Source of the DNA: Coniferiporia sulphurascens
Lineage: Eukaryota; Basidiomycota; Agaricomycetes; Hymenochaetales; Hymenochaetaceae
DNA: 64,000 nt
Reading direction: 5' to 3'
Assembly: GCA_002794785.1 (NCBI GenBank)
Contig: NBBA01000021.1
Location: 124,001 to 188,000 of the forward strand
Position numbers and translations under genes: made by a program. Under the pieces are notes generated by a model that saw only the letters and a program-made list of their open reading frames with translations, had not been told where the DNA came from and searched no databases. Shown here piece after piece: positions 45,032-58,610 of the stretch (its first letter is position 1; the number at the start of each line of letters is the position of its first letter).

Positions 45032-47445
45032 TCAGCGGGACGGAGCGTCCCAAGATTCGGCCGGAACAGTTCCACGAACAAACAACTGCGAACTGGTCCT
45101 TTTCACAACCTTCGAGCCAGATATACGCATACGGCCATCGCACTCGCTAGCCGTAGCTTGGACGCTGTGCGTTCGCGCGAGGCCCAGCCCAGCGCCTACA
45201 GTGCGCCACAGCGTCTTTCCTCCGCTACCTTCTCTTTCCTCTCCTTTACCCCCGCCGCCGCCTTCCTCGCAAGAACGTTTAAGTGAAGCGCCTGAGCGTC
45301 GTCCGCCGGGCTCTGATGACGAGCCTTCGCCTAAATCGTAGCGCGTCCGGACGCTCGTGCGGAGCTCTGAGTGGTGTGATACGGCACGCGCCAGCTGCCC
45401 AGACACACGTGTTGATGGTGGTGGAGACGACAACGAACGATCCGTGTGGAGTGGACGCACAGGCATGGGCTGGTGCAGCGGGACTAACGGCAGAGTAGGC
45501 ACCGATACGGAGGAGGCGGCGAACGGCCTGTCCACGACGAGCTGGGTCCGACTCTCGTCTATCTCGTGCGTCGTGGACGAATCGGTCCCACGGACTGAGC
45601 TCGACGGCAGCTGCTCCCCGGCCAGACCGGGCTCTAAGTCCGGATTCATGTCGAGCATAAGAAGCGATAGCGCGCGCTTGTGGCCCACGGAGGACGACTC
45701 GGCGATATCCCACTCGTCATCTGTACTATTCTCTGCGTACACGCCATTAGTGTCCTTCATAAGGATGTCCGCGAATTTAGTCCCGGACTGAGCGCCCCTC
45801 CGACTCCTGGGGCTCATGGAACACCCGAGATTCACGAGATGCACGTTTAGGCTCTTTGGACTAGAAACGCCCGCAATGTGCACGGAGGCTTCACCCGCCT
45901 CCTCCTCCCTCGTGTCTGGACTAGATCCACGTTCGGGGTCTGCGGCGAATGAAACGGGAAAATTGAGCGGGGGCAAGTCGAGAGGGTCGTTGTATGCATC
46001 CTTCGGCTCCCAGGGGAAAGGGCCGCCGTAGTTCCAACCCGGATCGCGCGGCGCACTTGAGGTAACCCAAAATATAACGACCGCGTTTACGGTCACGTCC
46101 GATGCACATGCGCCGAGGCACACCCAGCCAAGTTGTCTGCCATCGAGGAGTACAAGAGCGAGAAGATTCACGAAGGAGGTAGAAAGCGCAATGGCGGAAG
46201 CTCTGGGATTGAATTACATGCTTAATACATATTTAAACGGGCAGGATAGGGGAGATACGTACATCGCTGTTCTCCGCGCTAAACGACGTAGACGAGCACT
46301 AATATTTTCCTCACGGCAGAGCGTCCAGACAAACACTAACGTCAGGGACTACAATCAACATGCTTTAGTGTCCATCGCATAACCGTAAGATCCAACCAAA
46401 TTGTTTACCAAATTAATAACCAAATCATATACGATCGCCGGAATGGAGCTATAAAAAAAATCTCGCTCGTCGGTGCGCTTCTTACAGGATGTAAAGAGTA
46501 GTCTTACGCAAACGACGCCAGTCCGATGATACACACGCCGTCGGGCCTAATTTCTGTGTAGTGTCCAAATACCCCGTTGATGACGATACCAACATATCCA
46601 AGACATATCAGCACGCATGATTTATACACGCGCGACTGAAGCCGGGTGAGGGATTTGCCCGCGGAGCAGACAATCCACACTCTGCAATATTTAAAAAATG
46701 AATTATCAAGACAAAATAGGAGAAATAACATACCGTTCCACAAGGAAAAGATAAATGAGGGCCTGAGTGCGCGAAAATGATTTGTCAACAAAATATAATT
46801 TCTCAGGCATACCGTCAATGTCAAAAAGGATATCCGTCAAACTCGCAAATGCAGGTAGGGAGAGGTACCAAAAAAGAGCGCGTTCCAAAGAGAATAAACC
46901 TAGATTGATGATCTCACCTTGCTGCCCGCATAGAAAACAACGCACGTATAGACGGCGAGTGAACAAACGGCCGCGGTAAACGATAAACCGACCCCGTTGA
47001 TGAGAACTCCGGCTAAAAGACCGATTAGAATTTATTTGTATTTCGGAGACGTGTATATTGACGTACTAGCAGCCAGGAAAAACCAGCTGTGTTCCGTCAG
47101 CCATAATTAAATACAGAACCGGAGGACAGAGAAAGGTAAACGCACGAGTCGACGAAAATAAAGATAACCAGCAGCCGTGCCCATGTTACATTTGACCACC
47201 AGAGCCGCGACAGAAAGCAGTCTCCCTGCGTGCGGCGTGCAAAACAGAAAGCCAGTATTGAGGCGCCTGTGAAGCATAAATCGGTATGAGCAGACGAGCG
47301 AGGGGATATACGAATGTACAGCCAAAAGTGACGTACCGAGTATGTGTATGCAATTGCTGAGGATCTGGTAGGCGTGGTTCGGAAAGACGACATATGGCCC
47401 TGCCCCTGGGTCCTCCGTATACACATTGTGCGCGAGGTCAGGCAT
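45032..47445 (-). CDS. 7TM protein with Ser-rich tail, tandem copy B
   Basis: Minus-strand exons: 47445-47337, 47266-47120, 47012-46918, 46762-46734, 46681-46508, 46448-46409, 46348-46263, 46202-45032, giving 616 aa. Landmarks parallel copy A: FPNHAYQILSNC, AGVLINGVGLSF, FLVERVWIVCSAGKSLTR, CIIGLASFASIPAIVYDL, LRRLARRTAIASAIALS, LLDGRQLGWVCLGAC and VNAVVIFWVT. The loop after the last segment shares DPGWNYGGPFPWEPKDAYN with copy A. The tail is about 110 residues shorter, with partial deletions but shared blocks such as VGHKRA and HHSELRTSV. The 7TM part is better conserved than the tail. Function unknown; a surface receptor is inferred only from topology. Confidence 0.8.
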
Positions 47446-48395
47446 GGACGTCGGGACACGCTGAGGGACGCGGGTTGCGGTGACCAGAGCTAAAGGCAAC
47501 GGAGGGGGGACGACGCGGGGACGCAAAAACGGTGAAGGAGGACAAGAAAAAGCGAGCCAGATGTATAGCAGCTATGCATTATAGATTGCAATTTGGACGG
47601 AATAGGAAGTGACGGAGGGGCGAGCGGGGAGAGGCACGCTTATCACAAACTGTCAAATCGTGCCGGCCGGCAACACGGCACGGCTACCTTCTGAAAGGAA
47701 TTGGAGCTTGCCGGCTCGGCCCAGCTGCCACGGATGACATCGGACACGCCGGAGACTTACCGAGCCCCTCGACGGCTTGCGGCCCGTCGCCGTCCGCACT
47801 GTCTCGCCAGCGCCTTTTCCCTCCTTAATAGGAAGGAGCGTCCCACGATCTCTACACCCGAGACACCACCATGTGGGGTGCTCGCGGTGTCATCGGACAA
47901 AAGGTTTCTTAATGCCGTCCGTTGAATTCTAGCGCTACTCAACATTCCCTATGCCAACATAGAATTCACTCTTCTTTGTCCACTTACGTTTGTGTGAGTC
48001 TCAGTCTGCAGGTGCCTGACCATACGACTTCTCCGCCGCACTATTCCAAAAAGGGATGCCCGCGGCTAAGCGTCGGGATTTGCCTTTCTGGTCATATGCT
48101 CGCTTCCGTTCCCCGCGTCGCACGTCGATCAAAAGTCGACACGGAAACCCGGCAGCCGCCGGTTTGGGAAGGGTGGTAAATAAAAGAACAATTACGATTG
48201 AACACCATTTTCTATATTATATATTTACTCGTGTGTCCCTTCGTCCGTGGCTGGGAGCGCTCATCCGCCAGACGGGGCGTATGCTACATATGCGATGGAT
48301 ATAAAGCGTGATCAGATGGCGTAAGCGGGTCGATTCAATGGGTGTCAGGGAGGCGGTGTAGAAACAGACAAGCGGGCGCAAAACCAAAGGCCCTC
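47446..48395. other. Promoter of 7TM copy B, with remnant of a further copy
   Basis: The stretch at about 47690-47850 resembles 44940-45060, including the last codons of copy B (shared GGGACGCTCC on the minus strand). It looks like the 3' end of a third tandem copy whose body is gone. From 47900 to 48395 lies the 3' flank of CUL1. Confidence 0.5.
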
Positions 48396-51161
<2,766 letters not shown>

Positions 51162-51386
51162 TTTGTCGGCGAGGGGGTGATGGTGGAAGGTCAAGCTTAG
51201 GCGCGCACGCGAGGCCGTGGGCAGGCGTACCACATTAATCGCACTGCAGTTACGTAATCCCCGCTTTCGACAAAAAGACGTTTCGTGTCGGTAGCGTCCA
51301 TTGACTCGCACAGCGACGGCGTCGGTATGTTTGACTCTTTCTTGTCCATCGCGGATTTTTGATTGTCTTAACAAATAAATCCAGAC
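51162..51386. promoter_or_regulatory. Shared divergent promoter CUL1 / MRPL20
   Basis: Only 225 bases separate the two start codons, so both genes must use overlapping promoter sequence. No TATA box stands out. Confidence 0.65.
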
Positions 51387-51968
51387 ATGAGGGCTCGCTT
51401 TCCCTCGTCGTTACTCCCATTCACCAACTTTACGCGGAGTTACGCAACGAGGAGACCGGTGAAGCCACCTCCGAAAATCGTCGACCCGTTGACCAGCAGT
51501 TCGAATGCAAGCGTCCAGACCTTGCCCGATGGTGTGACGTTCATCCACCGTCCACCGCCCACAGCGCCCTCTCCTTTTTCAACAACGGTCCTTCCCGCAT
51601 CCCCGCTTCTTCGCTCGTCTCAAGTGTCGGATGGGTCCTCGTCTTCGGCATCAGTTGAGACAGTCCCAGTTCCTCCACGCATGAGAAGGGACCGCACTTT
51701 CTCCTCTAATCGCATCCTCGGAGAAGATGACTTTGCCTCCATGCGGGAGCTGCGCGCCTCCAACCCCACGTATTATACCCGGACACGCCTCGCCAAGCAG
51801 TTTAACTGCCCCCCCTTCCTCGTTGCTCAGAAAGTCCCGCTCGACAAAAAGAGCAAGGTAGCTGCAATTGAGAAGGTCGAGACCGAGCATGAAAATATCC
51901 GGTCCCGGTGGGGAGAACAGAAGTCGATGGCGGTGGCTATTCGGAAGAGGAGAAGGCAGTTCTGGTAA
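51387..51968 (+). CDS. MRPL20: Mitochondrial large-subunit ribosomal protein L20 (mL58)
   Basis: Single exon, 193 aa. The N-terminus (MRARFPSSLLPFTNFTRSYATRR) is Arg/Ser-rich without acids, a mitochondrial presequence with a likely cut after about residue 20. The middle is Ser/Pro-rich. The conserved C-terminal half reads ILGEDDFASMRELRASNP, then TRTRLAKQFNCPPFLV, and ends in a basic helix with AIRKRRRQFW, as in fungal MRPL20 proteins. These contact rRNA in the mitochondrial large subunit and are specific to fungal-type mitoribosomes. Confidence 0.88.
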   Translation: MRARFPSSLLPFTNFTRSYATRRPVKPPPKIVDPLTSSSNASVQTLPDGVTFIHRPPPTAPSPFSTTVLPASPLLRSSQVSDGSSSSASVETVPVPPRMRRDRTFSSNRILGEDDFASMRELRASNPTYYTRTRLAKQFNCPPFLVAQKVPLDKKSKVAAIEKVETEHENIRSRWGEQKSMAVAIRKRRRQFW

Positions 51969-52829
51969 TAATCTTGCAATAACGTATGTGGTGACCCGAT
52001 CTCCATGGACGGAATGATTGACTCCTTGCTCAGCTACCGTTTCCGATTTTACTGTCATTATGCTACTTTTAACCGAACTATTTTGTGCGTGCCAATTCTG
52101 AGGGGTTGGTGCGACCCCTTGAAACTTGGTTTTTATTCTATTGCTCGGGCTGTTGAGGCCAGATGCTGCGCTCGTCATGTCGCTGACTCTTGGTCGAACA
52201 GCCCTGGGGGCCGTGCTACAATATTCAACTCCGTCGTGTCATTCTCGTTTGTCGACGGTCCTGCGCCATCCAGTGCTATCAACTCGCTCGTAAATGTCTC
52301 GTCCGCAGCTTTACGTAGGGAGACAGCCGGCGCAATTTTTCACGGAAGAGTTAAGGCGCATGCCGCTACCGAAAAAATATAATTTTGGGACAACCCATGC
52401 TCCTCTTGAGTTAAGGGACCAGGCTTAAATGATTTTTCAGCCGACGTATTTTCCCTTACCAACCCAATTGGCACTCTAACGTCCGATTGCCGTAATTGGC
52501 TGCCCTTCTCCGTCTGCGGAATCACATGTATTCTCTTTTTACATGAGAATGAGTAACCGGAATATAAGCCAAGGATAATGAACAAAACGTTCAAGAGCGT
52601 GTAGTATATATAAAAAAGATGCGACATTGTGGCTTACTGGGGCCCGAGGTCGGAGACCCGATTTGGGTGGAAAGGAATGGATGATGTAATCTGGAACAGT
52701 CAGACATCAAGTGAGTGCGACGGCGTTGCGCGTCCCAGGGGCTCCGGCCACGACGATAGGCATGACGCAGCCTCTCAACGGAATAAACGTTCAATTTTAT
52801 TGCCCACCGAATGTCTGCTTCCGTCGACC
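51969..52829. other. Intergenic, promoter of the sterol glucosyltransferase gene
   Basis: No gene recognised. The frame of the next gene is open upstream to 52629, but the first good start is the ATG at 52830. Confidence 0.5.
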
Positions 52830-55800
52830 ATGACTCCCGCATCACCAGACGTAGCAACGTTGAGGCAGCTCTCTCTCTCGGAGTCGACCGATTCAAGTCT
52901 GAACGATGCCGATGCCGACGTCGACGAGAACCCCTCTTTACTTGACAAGAACGGCATCTCGCGCATTTTCTACGATGCTGTGTGCTACAGCGAAGCTATC
53001 TCTGAGGAGAACAACGAACAAGGCCCGTCGGATGAACATCCGGCGCAGGTGCACGATACCGGCTCGGACTCGGACACTGAGTCCAGCTCGGACGCCGTGT
53101 CGGTGCGCCGTTTTGCCAACCTTGTTGGCCGCGATCTTAGTCACCCAAACCTCGCCGCGTCGGAGCGTTTCGCAAAAATCACTGTCAACTCGTTCCCAAA
53201 AGATGGTGGTGTTCTGTATTCACCAGAGACGGATGTACTGGAGCTGGATGGGAAGACGCCGGTGGCGGAAGAGCCTCGACGAGAAGAACACCCCGCACCC
53301 CCCTTCGTCACTGGGAAAGACGGGGCTCCCTTGCCCCCTACCCGCTCATCTAGTATTTCTCAGCTTATGCCGGAAGAGATCGTCAAGCTACTCGCCGACG
53401 AATTCGGAACACTGAGCACGTCCGGCGCTGATGAAGAGCGACTTATTTTCGAGCGTGATGGCGCATATTTTCAAGAGATTGCGATCCTGGGTATGATTCA
53501 CCTTACGACACATCGTCTCACATTCCATGCGACCTTGCTGTCGACGCGTCCGGACCTACTTCCAGAAAAACAGGTCATCAAGACCGGACCTGCCACTGTC
53601 CATATCCCTGGTCGGCGTAAGAAACGGCGTGTGTGGCTTGAACTGTCCCATGACATGTTTACAAGCTTTCCATCGGGAAAAGCAGAAGATCGTATAAGGC
53701 CTATCAGATCCGTTCTCCGTGAGTGCCTCTATCGCGTTATATGCACTCGCTTCACACACCGCATTAGTATCATCAATGAAACGGGTCCTTCCTGAGGATC
53801 CAAACAACAAGAAGATAGTCAAAGTTACGAGTACGGCTGAGGACAATGACGATAGGTATGTGGAGTTCGACACAGAAGAGTCGGCTAGGGAGTGGAGACG
53901 GGAGCTTCAAGGCAGGTCATATCTTCAACGTTCGTTCGTAACTGTGCTCATGTTGGAACTCCAGGGGCAGTTTACCTATACCGCCACCGTCGGGCTGGAT
54001 ATCTGACTCGCCAATCGGAGGATGACAATAATGGTGTTAGAAGTACGTTGTGCATTGCAATTCTAAATATTCCATTCTAATGCATAGTGTCTACAGTAAA
54101 CATCCCACTTAGTCGCGTAAAATCATTCTCTACCCGCAAATTTTTGAAGTTCGCTACGGTGATATCGATTGAGCTAGACACTGAGAAAGTGCGTTCGGGA
54201 TTCCGGACCTCGCTCGATCATCTAGAGGACGAAGATGAGGACGATGACGGACAGTCGTCCGACGATGAAGAAATTGACATAGAAGGACGCACGCTTGAAA
54301 TCGGTGTCACGAAACTGCCTGAGGCATGGAAAGATTTCGGGGAGATGGTCGAAAAAGCAAAACAGCGGGAGAGAGAAGCGGGCAGGCGTGTGTCTTCAAA
54401 GGTCACTGTCGATTTTGGAGCACTGAGCTTTGTAGAGCAACGCGAAGAGACGCGAAGAGTGGAAGACGACAAGGAGGAGGCTATCCGCAATGCGCTATCC
54501 TTGGGGTTGGATGATGAGATTTGGTGTAGGCGCTTATCCTTTTCTATTATTGTTGACGATAAGCTAAATTCAGTCTCAGATACTAGATCACGTATTTCTC
54601 GGAGTATAGCGTCCTCAGGCTACTTCGTCATTACTAACCATTACGTCGGGTTCTGGACAAAGTGTTTCTCTATTATGGACGCGAAATATCGCTATCCAAT
54701 CAGCAAAGTGCTTGGCGCGCGCCAGAACTATCGATATAGGCCCCGCACGTTCGGAATGATTCTGGATATTAAGGAGCACCAGTCTCAATATTTTGACTTC
54801 TCCTCGCAGGAGCTGCGCGACGAGGTCATACGGCGCATCGATACTGCCGTACAAACATATCTTACCTATGTACCGCGCGCAAGTACATTGTCTCCGCCCA
54901 TGTCTGGCTCTTCCCTCCCATCCTCACCCAGCCGAATTGAGACGTTCTCCACGGCACCTCTCTCCGAATCCCCCCCACCCATGTCTTCGCCCTTACCAAG
55001 TACGGCAGGGGTAAGCTCAGCATCCGGAGCCACAGCGGCTACACAGGTGCTATCACCGCTTTCTCATATAATAGACCGCCTGTCATACCGCGTTTTGCCG
55101 CACGAAGCGCTGCCTCTGCTACCGAAGGTGATCAACCTGCCTGCAGGAGTGCAGGTGATGCCGCGTACATCCGCACGGCATTTCGTGTGCCTCACGATCG
55201 GCTCGCGCGGGGATGTGCAACCGTACATAGCGCTTGCGCAGGAACTGCTTCGCGGAGGCCATTCGGTTACGATCGTCACACACGCGGAGTACAAGGAATG
55301 GATAGAAGGCTGGGGCGTTCGACATCGGACGGCGGGGGGCGACCCGGGTGCACTAATGAAGTTGAGTGTGGAGCACAAGGTGCGCAAACATTTCCTCGGC
55401 CTGAGTGCGGGTGTACGCCCTGACACCTCAAGGCAGATGTTCTCGCCCCAATTTTTCAAAGAGAGCCTCAGCAACGTGTGTAATATATAAAAATTTATGA
55501 AGATGAGAACTAAATGTATCAAATGGATCTTAGTTCCGCACTTGGTTGGACGATCGTAAGTCGTTAATATCGGCTTTAAGGAGTGCGCTACTTATCCAGC
55601 CCCCTAGTTTTAGTCGATGCATGGGAGCAGTGCAAAGATGCCGACGTTCTTTTAGAAAGTCCGTCTGCTATGGCCGGAGTACACATAGCAGAAGCACTTA
55701 GTGAGTACAGCTTGCGCAATTGAAAAGGATAGCCGGCATTTACCGCGGGGTAGATATACCATATTTCCGTACTTTCACTATGCCTTGGACGAAGTGAGAA

Positions 55801-57316
55801 ACATTGCTTGATACGTAGTTTTTGGGTCTGACTTATTTTGCGCAGGACAGCGGAATTTCCGCATCCCTTCCTCAGCCCTCCTGTGGAATTGGCGTCTTTT
55901 AATACTTCGACGTACGTGCAGTCATCTAGTCTCGTCCACACTCTGACGGACGGCGGAATTCATTTCTAGTTTTATTCTCTTTGACAACATGTTTTGGTCC
56001 GCAACGTCTGGGCAGATCAATCGCTGGAGAAGGAATACTCTGCATATCGGGAATACCGACATGGGGCACTTGGCACAATCTAAGATCCCCTTCATTTACA
56101 ACTTTTCATCGGTAATTGTTCTTGTCACTCGCTCCTTTGTGTGAATTAATTATTGTGTGACAGTTTGTCGTTCCTAAACCTTTGGACTGGGGGGACGCAG
56201 TCATTATCTCCGGCTAGTGGGTAATCTCGAAACTGCCGATCATCCCATTGATGCTGAGTGTCTCCCACAGTTGGTTTCTCGACAACCCGGATCTGGGATG
56301 GACACCGCCAGAGAGCCTGACACAATGGATATCCAAGGCACGAGACGATGGGAAACCGATAGTTTATATAGGTTTCGGGAGCATCACCGTTCCTAACCCA
56401 CCGGCGATGACACGCAGTATTGTAAAAGCTGTGCTTAAGAGTGTGTATCAACCTGTTCTTAATTTTGTCTACACGTTTACATGCGTCGTTCATTTTCAGG
56501 CGATGTCCGCGCGATCGTTTCAAAGGGCTGGTCCGCACGAATGAGCAAGTTGGACGGGCAGGAGTTCATCTTCCCCCCGGAGTGCTACCCTGTACGTGTT
56601 GCACACAGCTCCTTGTTCCTATTTTGGTGAATACTTATGAACGAACGTTTTTTATACGCAGATTGACAAAATCCCGCATGAGTAAGTGTGGCTGGCTCGA
56701 TTTGGGAGCGCATCATTCGCGTACCCGTGATAAAAACTGACTTTGCTTTTACTTCCCGACACAGCTGGTTGTTTCCTCAGGTTGATGCGGCCCTACATCA
56801 CGGTGGAGCCGGAACCACGGGCGCCAGTCTGCGCGCTGGCATCCCCACGCTTATTAAGCCTTGGTTCGGGTGCGTCTAGCTTTCTGTCGTTCTTCTGTAT
56901 TAGCGCAATACTTAATTACTAATATATGTCCATAGCGATCAGTTCTTCTGGGCTTCGCGCGTGCAGAAGTTGGGCGCTGGGATGAAAGTTTCTAGCTTGC
57001 ATTCATCGGAGCTTGCCAGCGCTCTTGTTAAAGCAACATCTGATCGGTGAGTCTTTCAAAGCTATAAAAGTGCACTTATGAATTACAGCTCTAATCCGGC
57101 TTCTCTTCCGCAATCGCTCCATAGGCTTATGAGAGAGCGCGCAGCTTCAATTGGCGAGAACATTAGATCCGTGCGTTCGGCTGGCTCCTCTGTATCTGTA
57201 ATTTCCCCCGCTAACCAGGATTATCCACTGAACAGGAGCACGGCGTGCAGGCAGCCGTCCGTGCTGTCTATACATATCTTGACCGTGCCGGCCGCGATAG
57301 AACCGAGCTGGATTAA
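52830..57316 (+). CDS. ATG26: Sterol 3-beta-glucosyltransferase (UGT51/Atg26 type)
   Basis: Eighteen exons: 52830-53718, 53768-53911, 53965-54042, 54088-54525, 54574-55475, 55534-55555, 55614-55700, 55754-55793, 55846-55911, 55970-56111, 56164-56216, 56271-56440, 56500-56591, 56662-56681, 56765-56869, 56936-57046, 57125-57170, 57236-57316; 1161 aa. The enzyme moves glucose from UDP-glucose to ergosterol at membranes and in some fungi supports pexophagy. Domains: disordered N-terminus, GRAM (about 200-240), PH (about 255-350), second GRAM (about 515-585, [13 protein letters not shown]), GT28 N-domain (about 715, [15 protein letters not shown]), and the C-domain with the donor-site signature [17 protein letters not shown] (about 1059). 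Intron 2 is GC-AG. Intron 4 (54526-54573) is 48 nt and in frame, so it is easily read as protein. Confidence 0.93.
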
Positions 57317-58077
57317 GCAAGAGCGCGTAATCAAAGTATAATTGTAGCATAACGGTATTTATTCATTTGTGCAATTGACTCCACATACAAGTTTTCCCTT
57401 TGGTGCTTCCCTTCTCGCTGATACCGCCCTTGCATCCCGGGTGTACATATACCATCTGAATCTTACACAGCACGCACGACCCCTGTCTTTTGTATGCATT
57501 GCCACCGTCTCTAGAATAGCATCGAGTCGCACCCCTTGGGTTCGTAGAAGCGGGCAAACTGTATCATCACGCTGTATATGTATCCTACTATCCATCACTT
57601 CTGAAACCTAACATGCATACGAGAAAAATTGCTGTACCGTTACGAATTCACTAAAACCGTTTATCACGATGAGTCCTCGCGCCATCCGATTCATTGATGA
57701 TCACCATTGCCAAGAGTAGACAAGTATGCAGAATAAAAAGACGCACCGGGATGATAAACTCGGATGGACTGCTTCTCGGTACACGCGCAGGACGCGTGCA
57801 GGCAGCCAGGGGAGAAAGCTCGGTGCAAAGTTAGAGAAAAGGTGAGGGAATGCTCCCTGGAACGCGCTGCAAGGGCGCCGTCCGCGAGCTCGTTCACCTG
57901 GAACTTTCACGGTCACGCGTCACCACGCCTGAGCCGCGTGCGCAGCTTGCAAGGGCCTGCATCCTCGCCTACAGCTTCAAATACCGCGCAGCGCAGTCAG
58001 CGTCTCCCAGTTTTCGCTCTTCTCTCTCCCTTCCTCTCCTCCCCTCTTTCCCCCCCAACGACCTTGCATAGCACACC
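57317..58077. other. Intergenic, promoter of LC8
   Basis: No gene recognised; a CT-rich leader (about 58010-58060) precedes the start codon of the next gene. Confidence 0.5.
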
Positions 58078-58610
58078 ATGGCCGAAAAGGGCGACACTCA
58101 GACGTCGACCGCGAACCTCGGTGACGCAAGCAGCCCAAAGGACAGCAGCAGTCTGCCCAAAGCCGTGATCAAGAACGTCGACATGACAGACGAGATGCAG
58201 CAGGAGGCAGTCGACATCGCGGGTGCTGCGCTTGAAAAGTACAGCATCGAGAAGGACATCGCTGCTCAGATCAAGAAGGAGTTCGACCGCCGTTATGGCC
58301 CGACGTGGCACGTTGTCGTCGGCAAGAACTTTGGTAGCTACGTTACGCATGGTGAGTGTCTCAGGCGCTTCTTGGAATGCGTGGGGTGGACGCGGGGCCG
58401 TGGATGTGCACGCGATTTGGTCCCGCTCTGGTGGCCTTGGTGCATATATGCGCGGATCGCCCGCGATCTATGTAGATATCCCAGAGACTGGCGTTCCCAG
58501 GAGCGCATCTTCGTCAATATAATCCCGGATACTGACAATTCCTTCCAGAAACGAAGCACTTCATCTACTTCTACGTCGGTTCGCTCGCACTCCTCATCTG
58601 GAAGTCATAA
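58078..58610 (+). CDS. DYN2: Dynein light chain LC8
   Basis: Two exons, 58078-58351 and 58549-58610, separated by a 197-nt intron, long for this genome; 111 aa. LC8 is a small dimeric hub protein of cytoplasmic dynein and many other complexes. After a 25-residue Ser/Thr-rich extension come [38 protein letters not shown], and the hallmark [18 protein letters not shown], continued in exon 2 by [20 protein letters not shown]. The splice falls inside THETKH, and the frame across it is exact. The last residues differ from the usual QVAILLFKSG, a mild divergence. Confidence 0.95.

Noticed and set aside
52629..52829. Upstream in-frame extension of the sterol glucosyltransferase
   Set aside because: The extension is not protein-like and contains no conserved start; the ATG at 52830 precedes the acidic N-terminus typical of the family.
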